Assembly: GCF_014529535.1 (NCBI RefSeq)
Contig: NW_023503375.1
Coordinates: 4,585,620 to 4,649,619 of the forward strand
Length of the DNA: 64,000 nt
Reading direction: 5' to 3'
Source of the DNA: Bradysia coprophila
Taxonomy: Eukaryota > Arthropoda > Insecta > Diptera > Sciaridae
Below the pieces are notes generated by a model that saw nothing but the letters and a program-made list of their open reading frames with translations, ran no database searches and was not told the DNA's origin. Positions within the stretch are counted from its first letter, which is position 1. Each line of letters starts with the position of its first letter. The position numbers were made by a program, and so were the translations under genes. Shown here piece by piece: positions 12,054 through 23,610 of the stretch.

Positions 12054-12262
12054 CCTAATCTGTTACAGACGGCCATCTGTTATCGACAACGACATCAATA
12101 ATAAACGACAAGGTCTGACTATTGAGGTCTTACATAGCAAAAAGCATGTTCAAAACAAATGAAGTAAAAGATTTCTGAAATCAATCTATGAAAATCTTCG
12201 ATAATATGTAAATAGTTTGAACAGTAAAACTGTTAATATGCTTGTCGTCTGCGGCAGGTTAA
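12054..12262. mobile_element. MITE family A copy
   Basis: It begins AATCTGTTACAGACGGCC and ends TATGCTTGTCGTCTGCGGCAGGTTAA. Internally it has 'CATCTGTTATCGACAACGAC', 'TAGCAAAAAGCATGTT', 'AAATGAAGTAAAAGATTT' and 'TGAAAATCTTCGAT', in the same order as the other family A copies. Confidence 0.75.
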
Positions 12263-12695
12263 TTTCCTTGAAGCTTAGGATAATTTTAGAGACTGAAGAT
12301 CAGAGATAATGATCCAATCCCATTCAGTACCAAGTTTTCATTGATGTTTTTGCAAATCGTAAAAATAATCTACGTGGGGCCAGATATAGGACTGTTTTAT
12401 TTACAGAAATTCCCGAAATTTACTGAACTTTTCACGATTATCTGCCCTTCGTCTTTAGTATTCCGTAAGCCGTTTATTGCCGTCTACTCTCAGCGACTAG
12501 TTGCAGTTTTAAGGTTTCGCAGGGGCTTGGAGTCAAAAAAGAGAGGCGACTGTGTTAACAATTACTTTATGTGTCTACTTGAGGATAAAATTTACATCGA
12601 GATTGCCTATCTAAGTTGAACTTTTCGCTTTACAAAATTAAATTAAATTTTCTCTAGTTAATTCGGCTTTGTGTTTACCTGAATGGATCATCCAT
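12263..12695. other. 3' flank of the phosphate carrier gene
   Basis: The minus-strand 3' UTR of the carrier must begin here, but I cannot fix its end. A 92-codon plus-strand ORF (12341-12619) has no recognisable family. A good donor-like CAG|GTAAAC (minus) lies 19 bp after the carrier stop codon and may mark a 3'-UTR intron. Confidence 0.35.
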
Positions 12696-14080
12696 TTAGG
12701 CAAGTCCCATCTTCTTTTTCAACGATTCTGGCATTTCTGGTGGTGGTGGACGTGGCATTCTGAAGAATACTTTTACGGCATCGTAAATGAACCATTGAGC
12801 AGCGGTCAATGTACCGATCATGACGATTCTGGGAATGAGACCAGCCCACAATCCTGAAAGTTAAATTGTGTAACTAGGGGATTCTCCTTGAAAAAAAAAA
12901 CAAAACAAAACGAACCAGCCCAGCCAAGTTTCTTGGCAACATCCATGGCACTAGCTCCCTTAGCTTGATTTAGTTTGGATACGACAGTATCAGCTGGAGT
13001 AAAAAAATAATTTTTGTTAGACGGGAGAATTAATCACGACCACAAACTTGTTTACCTGGATGACTAACAATAGCACAGAAAACACCAGCGATGTAACCTG
13101 CGAGAATTGTTCACAAATTCGTTTCATTACAGACTTACAAATGGAATAGAAATCGAAATACCTGCAGCGAATGTAACAGCTAGTTGTTCACCTTTTGTGC
13201 ATTCAGCACGAGGCTTCGGAACTACGTATCTAAAGGGAAAGAGAGTCGCATGAAAGTCAAACACAACGAACAAATTAAGCAGATACAACGACGACATACT
13301 GGTAAAGTAATTCCAATGTTTTTTCAAAGCAAGCGAATTTCATCATCGTGTACGGAATTTGTCTCATCCACAACGGAACCAAACCCTTGTAGAAGGCAGA
13401 CATGCCTTCAGCTGCTGACATTTTTGGCAATGCTTCACGCAAAGTGTTTGCGAATCCAGGGGTGGTCTGAATTTTAACTTTGGCAGCTTCCATTGGCGAT
13501 AGAGCTATATCGGCAAAGAATTCAGCACTGGCTGATGCAGCTAAATATAACAATGTACGATAGACGTAGGCATTCTCCTCGCCAATCATGTTAGCGTAGT
13601 AAACTTTGAACACTTCGTAGAATCCAAATTTGCAAAAACCTTGCATGGAATAACCGATGAATGTTGGCGACCAGCCTCTGGACAATCCCTTAATGCCGTC
13701 CTCTTGGAGGGTGACTCGGAATCCATTGAAGACTGACTTATATTTGGCAGCGTCGACTTGCAAACGACACTTGACCAGATCAAGGGGAACGACCATAGTG
13801 TGAGTCGATCCGCATGAGATTACTCCACCAAGAGCGCATAGGGCAAAGTATTTATTGGAACCGAATTCACAGGAATCTGTAAGTTGTCGATTTAATGAAA
13901 AATGGAATTTGGTGTTGGAACTTTGACTAACGAACCTCCTTCGGGTGTTGCCGCTGCTGAGATGTTTCGGCCAGCGACGAGTTCTTTGTTGTCGCTTGAA
14001 CTGGACGCATCGCAATGGGCTGTGGTAAAGGGACTTTTGAACGATGAGTTTCGTGCGGCTTCCAAAACAGAATTAAACAT
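12696..14080 (-). CDS. Mpcp: mitochondrial phosphate carrier protein (SLC25A3 family)
   Basis: Inner-membrane carrier that imports inorganic phosphate with a proton, supplying ATP synthase. Six coding exons on the minus strand: 14080-13936, 13876-13300, 13229-13162, 13097-13056, 12993-12916 and 12853-12696. All five introns (59-79 bp) have GT-AG ends, and the joined frame is 1068 nt, 355 residues plus stop, the normal family length. Exon 1 encodes a presequence-like N-terminus starting [18 protein letters not shown], rich in S, R and A. Three mitochondrial-carrier repeats follow, with signatures PLDLVKCR (repeat 1), PMEAAKVK (repeat 2) and the exon-split HPADTVVSK (repeat 3). [13 protein letters not shown] and [20 protein letters not shown] are characteristic of phosphate carriers. 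The C-terminus is proline-rich ([17 protein letters not shown]). The start was chosen because it matches the family N-terminus and splices in phase to DSCEFGS. No damage is visible. A MITE lies 75 bp upstream of the start codon. Confidence 0.96.
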
Positions 14081-14154
14081 GATGTCGCCTTTGCGCCATT
14101 GAAAAAAAATGAAATTTAATTAACGGAACTACTATACCTCAAGAAAACACAATT

Positions 14155-14275
14155 TTAAGTGTCCACTCCACGCAACAAAAAGTACTCCGTGAGAGAGCGA
14201 GCTGTCAAACAAACAAAAAATTCAATTTTGTCTCTCACACGAAGTACTTTTTTGGTAAGAGGAAACTAAACATTA
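14155..14275. mobile_element. MITE family D copy upstream of the phosphate carrier
   Basis: A short palindromic element. The left arm TTAAGTGTCCACTCCACGCA continues to 'AAAAAGTACTCCGTGAGAGA', and the right arm runs 'TCTCTCACACGAAGTACTTT' to 'GAGGAAACTAAACATTA'. It shares its subterminal motifs with the 4.2-4.6 kb copies. It lies about 75 bp upstream of the carrier start codon, so it sits in or beside that gene's promoter or 5' UTR. Confidence 0.65.
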
Positions 14276-15534
14276 GATTTATCATAGTTCTAAAAGTCAT
14301 CGATGTTCCTGGTCAATTAAGTGATTCTTAGTTATGACATTTTAGCGCAAAATTTGAATTCGTTAAGTCGCTTTCAAATTTTTCGCCGAAATAACTGACT
14401 TTTATAACTCTAAAAAATATGTTCAGAACTGAAAAAATCCACTGTAGAGGCAAGACGTTAATAAATAGATAAATTTATGTCCCAGGTGTTATGATTAATG
14501 ATTAGCCCAAAGTCAAACACCAATTGTAACTTCCGCTTATTACCTCAATTGATAGCCACTTTAATCTCAACGAGTTGGTCCACTTTACCGACGATTTGAC
14601 CTACTTTACCGATGATTTGGTGACCAAGTTTTACTGAAAAATTTCCAGACTGGCCTAAAGTGACGGTAAACTGTTATGCTACCTATATAAGACAAATGAT
14701 GTAAATTTGTTGAACTAAGGGAGAGTTCAATAACAAGAAGTAATTTCCATCGTTTGTAGTTAGGGTATTTCACTAAAGACGAGAGATGAACTTTGTGAGT
14801 AAATTAAATTTCTTTCGTATAAATACAAAAAAGATCTCTCCTTTATGCGCAATTTCCCGTCCGAAAATTACAAAATTCCCGAAAGTTTTACTTCTTTAGA
14901 ATCAACGAAAACTTTAAATTTTATTTAAAAAAAAAATTGCATAATCCAACCCATCTAACTCAATGATTATGAATATTAACTTGAACTGCATTCTATTTTC
15001 AGTTGATGCACAAGAAGAATAAAAAAAACCTTTGGAACATTGCCCAAAATCAAAAGTGCTTTTCGTAGAGTATAATTCAATGTCACCACTACTATTCTGT
15101 GATCTCTCGAACTCTTATCAGAGAATTATGTAATTTCATTGTCAAAGTTACTTTTTAATCATTGAGTACAAGGACCCATTCAAAACAAGAACATCTTCCT
15201 ACATAATATTTCCCTAATCTGTAGACCACCGACACTCATTAAATTCATCGATTTAAATGCATGACAAATCGGTTGATTATTTTTCACAAAAGAAATTTAT
15301 GAAAGAGAACACTTTGTCACGTCTCACCTTAATTTATCACCTAATTTTATGCAGAATATTCGTTTCTTTCTCTTTATACCAACGATCACTTCTAAACCGC
15401 ACAGCAAACTGAATTATTTAGATCCTTCTCGTGTGGCTAATTGCCGATTTTCTCTTGAGTTAATAATAACGCAAATGGTGACGACGCTCTGAACATATGT
15501 GAATTGTATTGCCACGTCATGACGATTGTAGTTA
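14276..15534. other. intergenic, presumed upstream region of the carrier gene
   Basis: No ORF or repeat recognised. It may contain an upstream non-coding exon of the carrier, which I cannot locate. Confidence 0.4.
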
Positions 15535-15975
15535 GGTGGATTGAGTGAACAGACTAAAGTTTACCGAGGGGAGAAAATAGGAAATTCCAATAAAAGCGAT
15601 GTGTCCAGAACAAAGCGAGGGCAGGGCAGCAATTTCGCTCGAGTTCAGTTTTTCTATACGCAACAGCAACTCGTTACACCATTTCTGTAAAAATATTTCT
15701 GAAAGCTAAGTGACAGTTCAATGGAAAAAAGTTCTATTTTCTCTCCTCGAGAGAGAAAGTGCTGCACTTTTTCACTAGAAATGTCATTCAACCAATCCTC
15801 AACAAAACGCAAATTTCTCATGACTTGAGGGTTTCCCGATGAGTAAAAGCACCTCGAGCTGAAGACCACGTGTACTTTTATTCATCTGGATAAAGATAAC
15901 AAATTACTATTTTCACAAAATAGACATTTTTCTCGAGATTTTTCTCACCTCAGCGAATCTTCGGACGCCAACAAA
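15535..15975. mobile_element. MITE family B copy
   Basis: 'TTACCGAGGGGAGAAAATAG' plus 'GGAAATTCCAATAAAAGCGA' at the left, then 'TTCTATTTTCTCTCCTCGAG' and 'AAATGTCATTCAACCAATCC', match the copy at 61.7-62.6 kb closely. The 71-codon minus ORF inside it is incidental. Confidence 0.5.
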
Positions 15976-16614
15976 GACTTCAAATTGTTGTGAAAAGGTA
16001 TACGTTGATCTCTACTTGTAGCCAGAGCGAAATGAAATTTCCAACTTTTTTCTCACTCGGTGTACAAATTAATATTATGAATCGATGTAAGCAGCGCTTC
16101 TTCCTTCCCTGGCACTGACTTGAATCTAAGATCTGCTACTTCGAAGAATCTAAACTAGTCTAGATGATTTAAGGAGTCGTAAGTCTTGTGGAGTTGTAAT
16201 TTATGAGGAATGCTAATTCGTTACAGATATAAGCAAAACGCTTTTGATAGAAAAGTCTGTCCTGACTCCTATTACACTGGAATCCTTTGCATTTGCTTTT
16301 TTCGCGTGCAACTTTTCTTGAATTCAATTATTTTTCTCGACCAATAGACTGTTTTGGGATGTCACAGATGATCCGGTGCGTTGAAGAAATATTCTGGATG
16401 CTGGGAAGACTGACAGTTCTTCAATACAAAAATTGGTTCAGCTTCGGATATTTTATTTAAACTCTTTTTGTCGTCGAGCTTTGGCACCTTTCACAGGCTG
16501 CAGGCATATTGATCAACATTATAACTAATTGACTATGGAGTGTATTACATCGTTTCACAAAATGCTCTACTTCATTTGTTAAGTCTGTTTTGAGATGTCA
16601 TTGGCAACTTTTTC

Positions 16615-16792
16615 CGTCACAGCAACGCACTTCAAGCAAAAGTGGTACTCTAAATAGGGTACTGAAACTTGACAGTGCTCAATACAAAATTTTACACTGT
16701 AAAAAGAGTGTGGATAAAATTTCATACAAAATAGTACTCTATTTGGCAGCTGTCATTAATAGCACCTTTGCTTGAAGTGCGTTGGTCACAGT
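16615..16792. mobile_element. palindromic MITE-like element, about 178 bp
   Basis: The left arm contains CAACGCACTTCAAGCAAA and the right arm TTTGCTTGAAGTGCGTTG, with further mirrored motifs inward (GGTACTCTAAATAGG against AGTACTCTATTTGG). It has no coding capacity. Confidence 0.7.
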
Positions 16793-17591
16793 CGAAAACT
16801 TTTCGAAATGCAAAATCCTTCTTGTAATCCAGTTTAGTCGTTGGGCCTACGAATAGAGACACTAAAGATTTTACATCATCCACTTACTGAATACACATCC
16901 GAATTTGCATCAAAATTTTGTCAATGCGATTGGTTAAGCCTTATACATAGCCTTTGCATGAACAATGAAATCCAGTTACAATACAGCTCATAATTCGTAT
17001 TTAGAGAGATGAAATGATTGCCTTTACCCCATTCACATTTAAATAAATGCTTCATCTAAATGGAACTAATCAACCGAATAGTTTATCTTGATTCCCAGCT
17101 TCGATATTAATGTAGCTTTGGATTGGTGTAGGTTAATAACACAGGATATCCACAAATTTCACCGGCTTTTGTTTAGTTTAGAAATCAAAGGATTTAGATT
17201 TTCGTCACCACAATGGATGTTGCTTTTTGTGTACGGACGTTTATATGTAATACAATGAAGAATGTAAGCTTTTATGTGTGCACAAAACTAATAATTTATC
17301 AAAACTTACTTGGCTCTTTTCTTATAGAAATTTACTTACAAAGAGATAAAAAAATAAAGAAAACTTTGTAAATCAGGCGACAATCCTGTAAACGTTTCTG
17401 CCTAGACTAATCCATTACAATTTTTCTCTTTTTTTATTGAAAATTTCCGTTTTCATTGAACATTTTTCAATGGTCAAATCCATAAATCTTTTCTCGAAAT
17501 CTTGATATTCAATGCCGTAAATTTTCCATCATAAAACATTTTCAAAACTTTTCACTTTCAAATTTCATGCGAGCAAGCACATACAAATGTA

Positions 17592-18919
17592 CAGGGTGCT
17601 GCGGGAATTGGTCCACTTCGGAAATTTTGTATCTTTTGTATCCGACTATAATATGCTTGTCTGTCTGAGTCATTGAAAAATCTGCTCACAAAATGAAACG
17701 TAAATATTTCCAGACAACGTTCCTTTGTGTGGTCCCTTTACTTAAAATGGCTGTTAGCTAAAAATTTCGAATTTACAACACAATACTGAAATGGAAATTT
17801 CAAATTTTCAATCAAAATTATTTCCATCGCAACATTTTTTGATTGCATCGCTGCTGGTTACGTCTCAATTCAACATTTCTAAATTTCCAAATCGTTTGCG
17901 ACCATAACGTATCCAGTCGAGACTACCACTTTATCACATAAACTCTATACAAACAAATTCATTCAAAATCAATCTAGTTACACATCAAATATCGCATTAT
18001 ACACGCGCACAAAGTATGCGCGTATGTTTTCATTGTAGTGTGTTCGTGGACAGTTTTGTGGGCATTTTTATGATTTGCTGTTCATGCCCACAAATTTCAA
18101 GATTGAATACGAGCTAAAGTATTTACCGTAGTACAACCGAACTGGGGAAGATCGATAGAGCTCAAGAGTCTTCCCCGATCTTCCCCATAATAACATTCAT
18201 AATTATTGGTTTTGATTGCGAACGAACTCAGTAAAAGGTATCGTTCCCGTGATATATATCACGGGAACGACTATGTTTAGATAGTGCAAATATGTATAAA
18301 ACCAATAATTATGAATGTTATTATGGGGAAGATCGGGGAAGACTCTTGAGCTCTATCGATCTTCCCCAGTTCGGTTGTACTACGGTAAATACTTTAGCTC
18401 GTATTCAATTTTGAAATTTGTGGGCATGAACAGCAAATCATAAAAATGCCCACAAAACTGTCCACGAACACACTACAATGAAAACATACGCGCATACTTT
18501 GTGCGCGTGTATAATGCGATATTTGATGTGTAACTAGATTGATTTTGAATGAATTTGTTTGTATAGAGTTTATGTGATAAAGTGGTAGTCTCGACTGGAT
18601 ACGTTATGGTCGCAAACGATTTGGAAATTTAGAAATGTTGAATTGAGACGTAACCAGCAGCGATGCAATCAAAAAATGTTGCGATGGAAATAATTTTGAT
18701 TGAAAATTTGAAATTTCCATTTCAGTATTGTGTTGTAAATTCGAAATTTTTAGCTAACAGCCATTTTAAGTAAAGGGACCACACAAAGGAACGTTGTCTG
18801 GAAATATTTACGTTTCATTTTGTGAGCAGATTTTTCAATGACTCAGACAGACAAGCATATTATAGTCGGATACAAAAGATACAAAATTTCCGAAGTGGAC
18901 CAATTCCCGCAGCACCCAG
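17592..18919. mobile_element. 1.32-kb near-perfect palindrome (long-TIR foldback element)
   Basis: Two arms of 620 bp (17594-18213 and 18298-18917) are reverse complements with very few mismatches. One is near 18100/18410, where 'TTCAAGATTGAATACG' faces 'CGTATTCAATTTTGAA'. They flank an 84-bp spacer that holds its own hairpin, TCGTTCCCGTGATATATATC and its mirror (18241-18270). The tips read CAGGGTGCTGCGGGAATTGG. A similar tip, 'CTGCGGGAATGGACC' or its reverse, occurs near 25.89, 28.38 and 55.06 kb. No ORF of useful length lies inside. I see no clear target-site duplication. Near-identity of the arms means recent origin or ongoing arm-to-arm correction. Confidence 0.9.
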
Positions 18920-19156
18920 TCGCTCGTCGTTATCGCTTTGTTATCTTGTTATGACTAGAAAAATTTCTGTAAACTTTAAATCGTTGCATTATGTAAATTA
19001 AATTGAACATTTGACCGTACATACAGATACAGACCGGAAATGTTTATTGTGACGCCACCTGGAGAAAGTTATTATGGCTGTTAGACTGGTGGCGTAACGT
19101 TAAGTTGTGTGAAAAAGATTTTATGTACAGCAGAAAGTGCCAAAGTATATCGGCCG
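18920..19156. other. short intergenic segment, nothing recognised
   Basis: AT-rich sequence with no gene or repeat that I can identify. Confidence 0.4.
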
Positions 19157-19336
19157 TAGATGGTATCTATTGGAATGTTGAACTGTGGCTAATATGGTCT
19201 TATATAGCAAAACGAGTAGTAAACCAAAAGAAGTACAGTATTATGGGATAATCTTTCGAAAATATTTTGATCAAAAGAAGTAATAGATTTGATGAAAAAA
19301 TATTGATGATATGATTCCCGCCTGTGGCCTAGGAAA
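19157..19336. mobile_element. degraded MITE family A copy
   Basis: 'TAATATGGTCTTATATAGCAAAAC', 'AAAAGAAGTAATAGATTTGA' and 'ATGATTCCCGCCTGTGGCC' align in order with the family A body and right end. The left end is eroded. Confidence 0.5.
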
Positions 19337-19858
19337 GGCTATCTAATTCAGTAGATTGCTAGCAACAACATCGAGATCGATGTAATCGTGTTCTATTTAC
19401 GGGTATTTAAATTCCTAGAAAGTCGTTAGATGTGAGGGTAAATCAAATTTCCTCCTATTTTAATGGATTGGACCAAGACTGTAAACTTTGGGAAAGTCAC
19501 GCAGATACAAATCCGTGGGTGACACACCCCAGTTGACGATAAAATGGCGGATTTCATACAAAAATTCGCCTAATGTGACGATTCTCGTCGCCGTGACGAT
19601 GTGGTGAATTTTGTTTATATGGAAAATCTTCAGATCTGCGTGACCTCCCCAAATTTTTAGCCTTTGATAAGATTACGGGCAACAACGCCACCAATTATCA
19701 TTTCTTTAAAAAAAATAGATTTTATGAATCGAGTCATTTTTCCCCAATTCGGCATAAAACAACCATACATGAGGAAAAACATTTCTCTGGCGAACTTTCT
19801 TTCTTGGACCACATTCGCAAGAATCGCCACCAACTGTCAGCGAAAATCCAAATAATTG

Positions 19859-20024
19859 TTAACCTGTTACAGACGGCGTTCATCTGTTATCCACAACGAC
19901 AGCAAAAAGCATGTTAAAACCAAATGAAGTAAAAGATTTTTGAAATAAATCTCTGAAAATCTTCGAACAAGTAATAGAACAGATAGTGAAACTGTTGATA
20001 TGCTTGCCATCTGTGACAGGTTAA
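19859..20024. mobile_element. MITE family A copy with TTAA at both ends
   Basis: TTAACCTGTTACAGACGGCG at the left and GCCATCTGTGACAGGTTAA at the right form a clear inverted pair. The internal motifs 'CATCTGTTATCCACAACGAC', 'AAATGAAGTAAAAGATTTTT' and 'CTGAAAATCTTCGA' match the family. Confidence 0.85.
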
Positions 20025-22048
20025 TTTGGAAGAGTCGGTAATGAGGAAATGTCAGAAAACTTGAAAAATTTACTTCTTCGTAAATGAATTTTTTAAAAAT
20101 TTGAAAACTTGACATCTCGGGATGAAATCAATTTGTCGACAACGCCAGTCTTCATCCTTTATCAATCGCACATCTATGGACTCTAACTAACGCCTTTCTA
20201 TATTGCTATATATAACAAATGTTAAAATCACTGAAGTAAAAGATTCAGAAGGAAAATACTTAGATCAAAGGGAGTGGCTATTTCCTGCTTAATAAAAAAA
20301 CATAGTTCGCCCCGTCGACTATTCGCATCGATCCACCCTAATCGCAATTCTATTTTATTTTCAGTGCCATGTCAAAACATTAAAATAATATTGTGCAGGT
20401 TAACATATTCATGGTGCATCTATACAATACACAAATAGCTCGATCAAGTTTATCTCTCTTCCTTCTATCCTCGGATTGTATTTACACATTTAAAACTAAA
20501 TAGATTGCGAAACGAGAAATGCAGATGAATGTGCATCACAAACTACTGAATGTATGCAAATAATTGGGTAGCATACATTTTGGGGTGACTGTGACAACGT
20601 AATATGTTTAAAAAGTAGGCAAATTATATGTATGGGATATGCAGACAAAACAGTGCTTGGGATAGTGATACCAATTGACCTAATATGATTTGATGCCACT
20701 ACATATAAGACAACCTACTCACCTACTTAATGAATAATACAAACCCTCTCTGGATGCACTACGTATAATTGTAGTATGTACAAAACTCTGTGGCAGTAGT
20801 ATACATCATATCTATAGCAAAATATATATTATAAACGAACCGAACGTTAAATAGATAGATAGCTAGGAGATTTTCTATTACAAACCGGTCATAAATAAAC
20901 AGTGTACTCACGCCTCATTTCATCTTAACATCCTTGACTGCCAAAACCAGCATTCGATTCTTCACACGTCCATTTATTCTGTAGGCACATTGCGAATCAG
21001 TAGGTGCTATTATGCTCTCCGTTCCTTGTTGTGTGCTTTTTTTTTGCTTCTCTCGGATGTTTGACGTTATAATAAATCTAATGTAATTTTACAAATGGCG
21101 TGTATCAGACACATAAATCATCACAATCCCTTCGGGGGGATATTATAGACGGTACGTTATAACTACAAGCAACAGCCTGATTTTCTTCTATTTTTCTCGT
21201 CGACATTTTCAATCTCATACTTGTCGATACATATCGATAGCCATAATTTCTGATCCTTAAACAATAATCACGTTTAATTACATATTTCTTCCATCGTTTT
21301 TATTTATAGCTTTCCCACTCTTCATTTCATCCTTCCTTCGCATCCTAACTAGCAGCAACAATAATTCTTTTTTCGTACAAATAAATATCAGCAAGTGAAA
21401 AACGTTTGCCATTATCGTGGATGGTTGTTATTTAATCCGGCATATTATTATATATATACCGTCACACCTTGCCTCATTTGACACGGTTTATTAGCAACAT
21501 TGTTACAAATCCGCATTCGGTGCAAATATGACCGATTATCCTTTTGTGTGATACGGGAATATTGCCGATAATGTTACAAATTGTCCGCATGTCATACACA
21601 CACAGCCTAATTAATCATTGCAATCTATGCAGAATTACGGTCACTTGGGAGAACAATCATAGATTCTTTTTGGACACACATATGTGCAACATACAGTAAC
21701 GTGCAACCATTAGATGAAGATCAATGGGAATGAAACAATTAGTTGGATGAGTATGGTATGTATTTAAAGGGAAAAAATGGATACTTTTGACATCGAAATT
21801 GTGATAAAATCACTGAGCTAAGGAGTCCACTTCCTTCTCTGCTTTGGGTCGCGCATTAACGTCCACACTTGTCAAAATAAAACTTTGGAACCACGGACCT
21901 AATGTGCTATTACTTACTTGATCAATGTTTGAGCCGGTTCACCTTGGTGATCTCCATAACTCTAGTCTAGCACTTTACTACTGAGATAATCAGGGTGGAT
22001 AATCTTAGTAAGATTTATCTTTGAAACGTTCTTACTGAGAATTTTCCT
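20025..22048. other. long intergenic stretch
   Basis: No gene recognised. A degraded family A fragment ('TATATAACAAATG', 'CTGAAGTAAAAGATT') lies at about 20,200-20,290. The rest is AT-rich sequence with only short open frames. Confidence 0.5.
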
Positions 22049-22052
22049 TTAA

Positions 22053-23503
22053 GGCCCGTCATTGGGAAATGACAGGACAGTTTCCCGAAAATGTATGGAA
22101 AATTTTATCACAAAAATTCACCGAAAAAATTCAAAGAATCTCACCTCTTATGCTTTCCATTGTATTCGGACATAGTCTCTTTAGGTCGCCAAGGCATATT
22201 TGAACACTAAAACACTTTTTACTCGATGAAAAAACAAAAAGTTTTTTTTGTTTTGTCGCGACAAAAACACAGAAAATATTTCGACACAATCGTGACACTC
22301 CGCTATTATAAGTACTAGAATGAATGTTTGCTGTGTTCACTTCGGCGGTAAAATATTTTTATTCAAAAACGTGTCCGACCCTTCAACGATGGTAGACATT
22401 TATTAAAATTGTAACCTCTCCCACTTCCTTAGTAAGCTAACAAGACTTCGCTGAGTCTAATTATGCCAACTCTTTGAATAAAAATATCGGCTGAGGTCGA
22501 ATAATTGTCCGCTGAGCTTTAACAAACCTCCGCTGAGCTCTAATAATTCTCCGCTGAGCTTTGACAAACCTCTAATGAGGTCTAATAATTCTCCGCTAGG
22601 CTTCAGTAAGAGTCCGTCAGACCTTAGCACGTAGTAGTAAGGCAATGAAGCTACACTCAATAAGCATCAGCGGATACCTAATAATTGTTGCTATGATTTA
22701 ATAAGACTCCACTTAGCTTTGGCAGATCTCCGCTGAGTGTCCGATTAGCTCCATTAAGCCTTCTTGAAACTTCCTTAGGCCTAACGGACACTTCCTGAAG
22801 CCTAGCGGAGAATTATTAGAGCTCAGCGGAGGTTTGTTAAAGCTCAGCGAAGAATTATTAGAGCTCAGCGGAGGTTTGTTAAAGCTCAGCGAAGAATTAT
22901 TAGAGCTCAGCGGAGGATTATTCGACCTCAGCCGATATTTTTATTCAAAGAGGTGGCATAATTAGACTTCGCGAAGTCTTCTTAGCTTATTAAAGAGAAG
23001 CGAACAGTTATTTACGCTCAGCGCAGTCTTACGAGCGGCTAAATTTTCAATAAATGCTCTCCCATCGTTGAAAGAATGTCCGCTGAGCTCTCGTAAACCT
23101 TTAAAAAAAATGGTCGATGAGCATTATTAAATGTATACGCTACCCTTTGTCAACTGTTTCATGATTTTTATAATATGTCCGACACTTTTTTGAATGAAGA
23201 TATTTTACCGCCAAAGTGAACACAGCAAACATTCATTCCAGTACTTATAGTAGCGGAGTGTCACAGTTGTGTCGAAATATTTTCTGTGTTTTTGTTGCGA
23301 CAAAACAAAAAAAAACTTTTTGTTTTTGCATCGAGTAAAAAGTTTTTAGTGTTCAAATATGCCTTGGCGACCTAAAGAGACTATGCCCGAATACAATGGA
23401 AAGTATCAGAGGTGAGCTTCTTTGAATTTTTTCGGTGAATTTTTGTGATAAATTTTTGCATACATTTTCGGGAAACTGTCCTGTCATTTCTTAATGACGG
23501 GCC
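22053..23503. mobile_element. 1.45-kb palindromic element flanked by TTAA, with internal 21/42-bp repeats
   Basis: TTAA at 22049-22052 and 23504-23507 bounds an element starting GGCCCGTCATTGGGAAATGA and ending TCATTTCTTAATGACGGGCC. The inverted arms are about 340 bp (22053-22390 and about 23160-23503) with scattered differences. The centre holds a second inverted structure. On the left, 21-bp units TCCGCTGAGCTTTAACAAACC and TCCGCTGAGCTCTAATAATTC alternate (about 22,500-22,640). On the right their complements form a 42-bp tandem array (about 22,800-22,930). TTAA and a G/C-rich tip suggest piggyBac-type mobilisation. The ORF at 22457-22660 is only the 21-bp array read as 7-residue repeats. Confidence 0.88.
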
Positions 23504-23550
23504 TTAAAACATTAAAAATTATATTTTGAGCTAAGCCTTTTTAATACTTG

Positions 23551-23610
23551 CAGAGAAATGATAACAGATGGCCTAGGGTGACAGAAACGCCATCTGTTAT
23601 CATTTCTCTG
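23551..23610. mobile_element. 60-bp perfect hairpin, possibly a minimal MITE
   Basis: The arms CAGAGAAATGATAACAGATG+GC and the exact reverse complement (22 bp each) are separated by 16 bp. The first 14 bases, CAGAGAAATGATAA, equal the tips of the palindromic element at 52,718-53,041. Confidence 0.7.

Noticed and set aside
13275-14015. 246-codon ORF taken as the complete carrier protein from its own Met
   Set aside because: Its first 48 or so codons read exon 1 in the wrong frame and then an intron. Its last residues read into the next intron. The six-exon model restores the family sequence at both ends.
22457-22660. Leu/Ser-rich repeat protein
   Set aside because: It is a translation of the 21-bp array inside a palindromic transposon.
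22500-22930. CRISPR-like array
   Set aside because: Units are contiguous without unique spacers, lie within transposon arms, and the genome is clearly eukaryotic.
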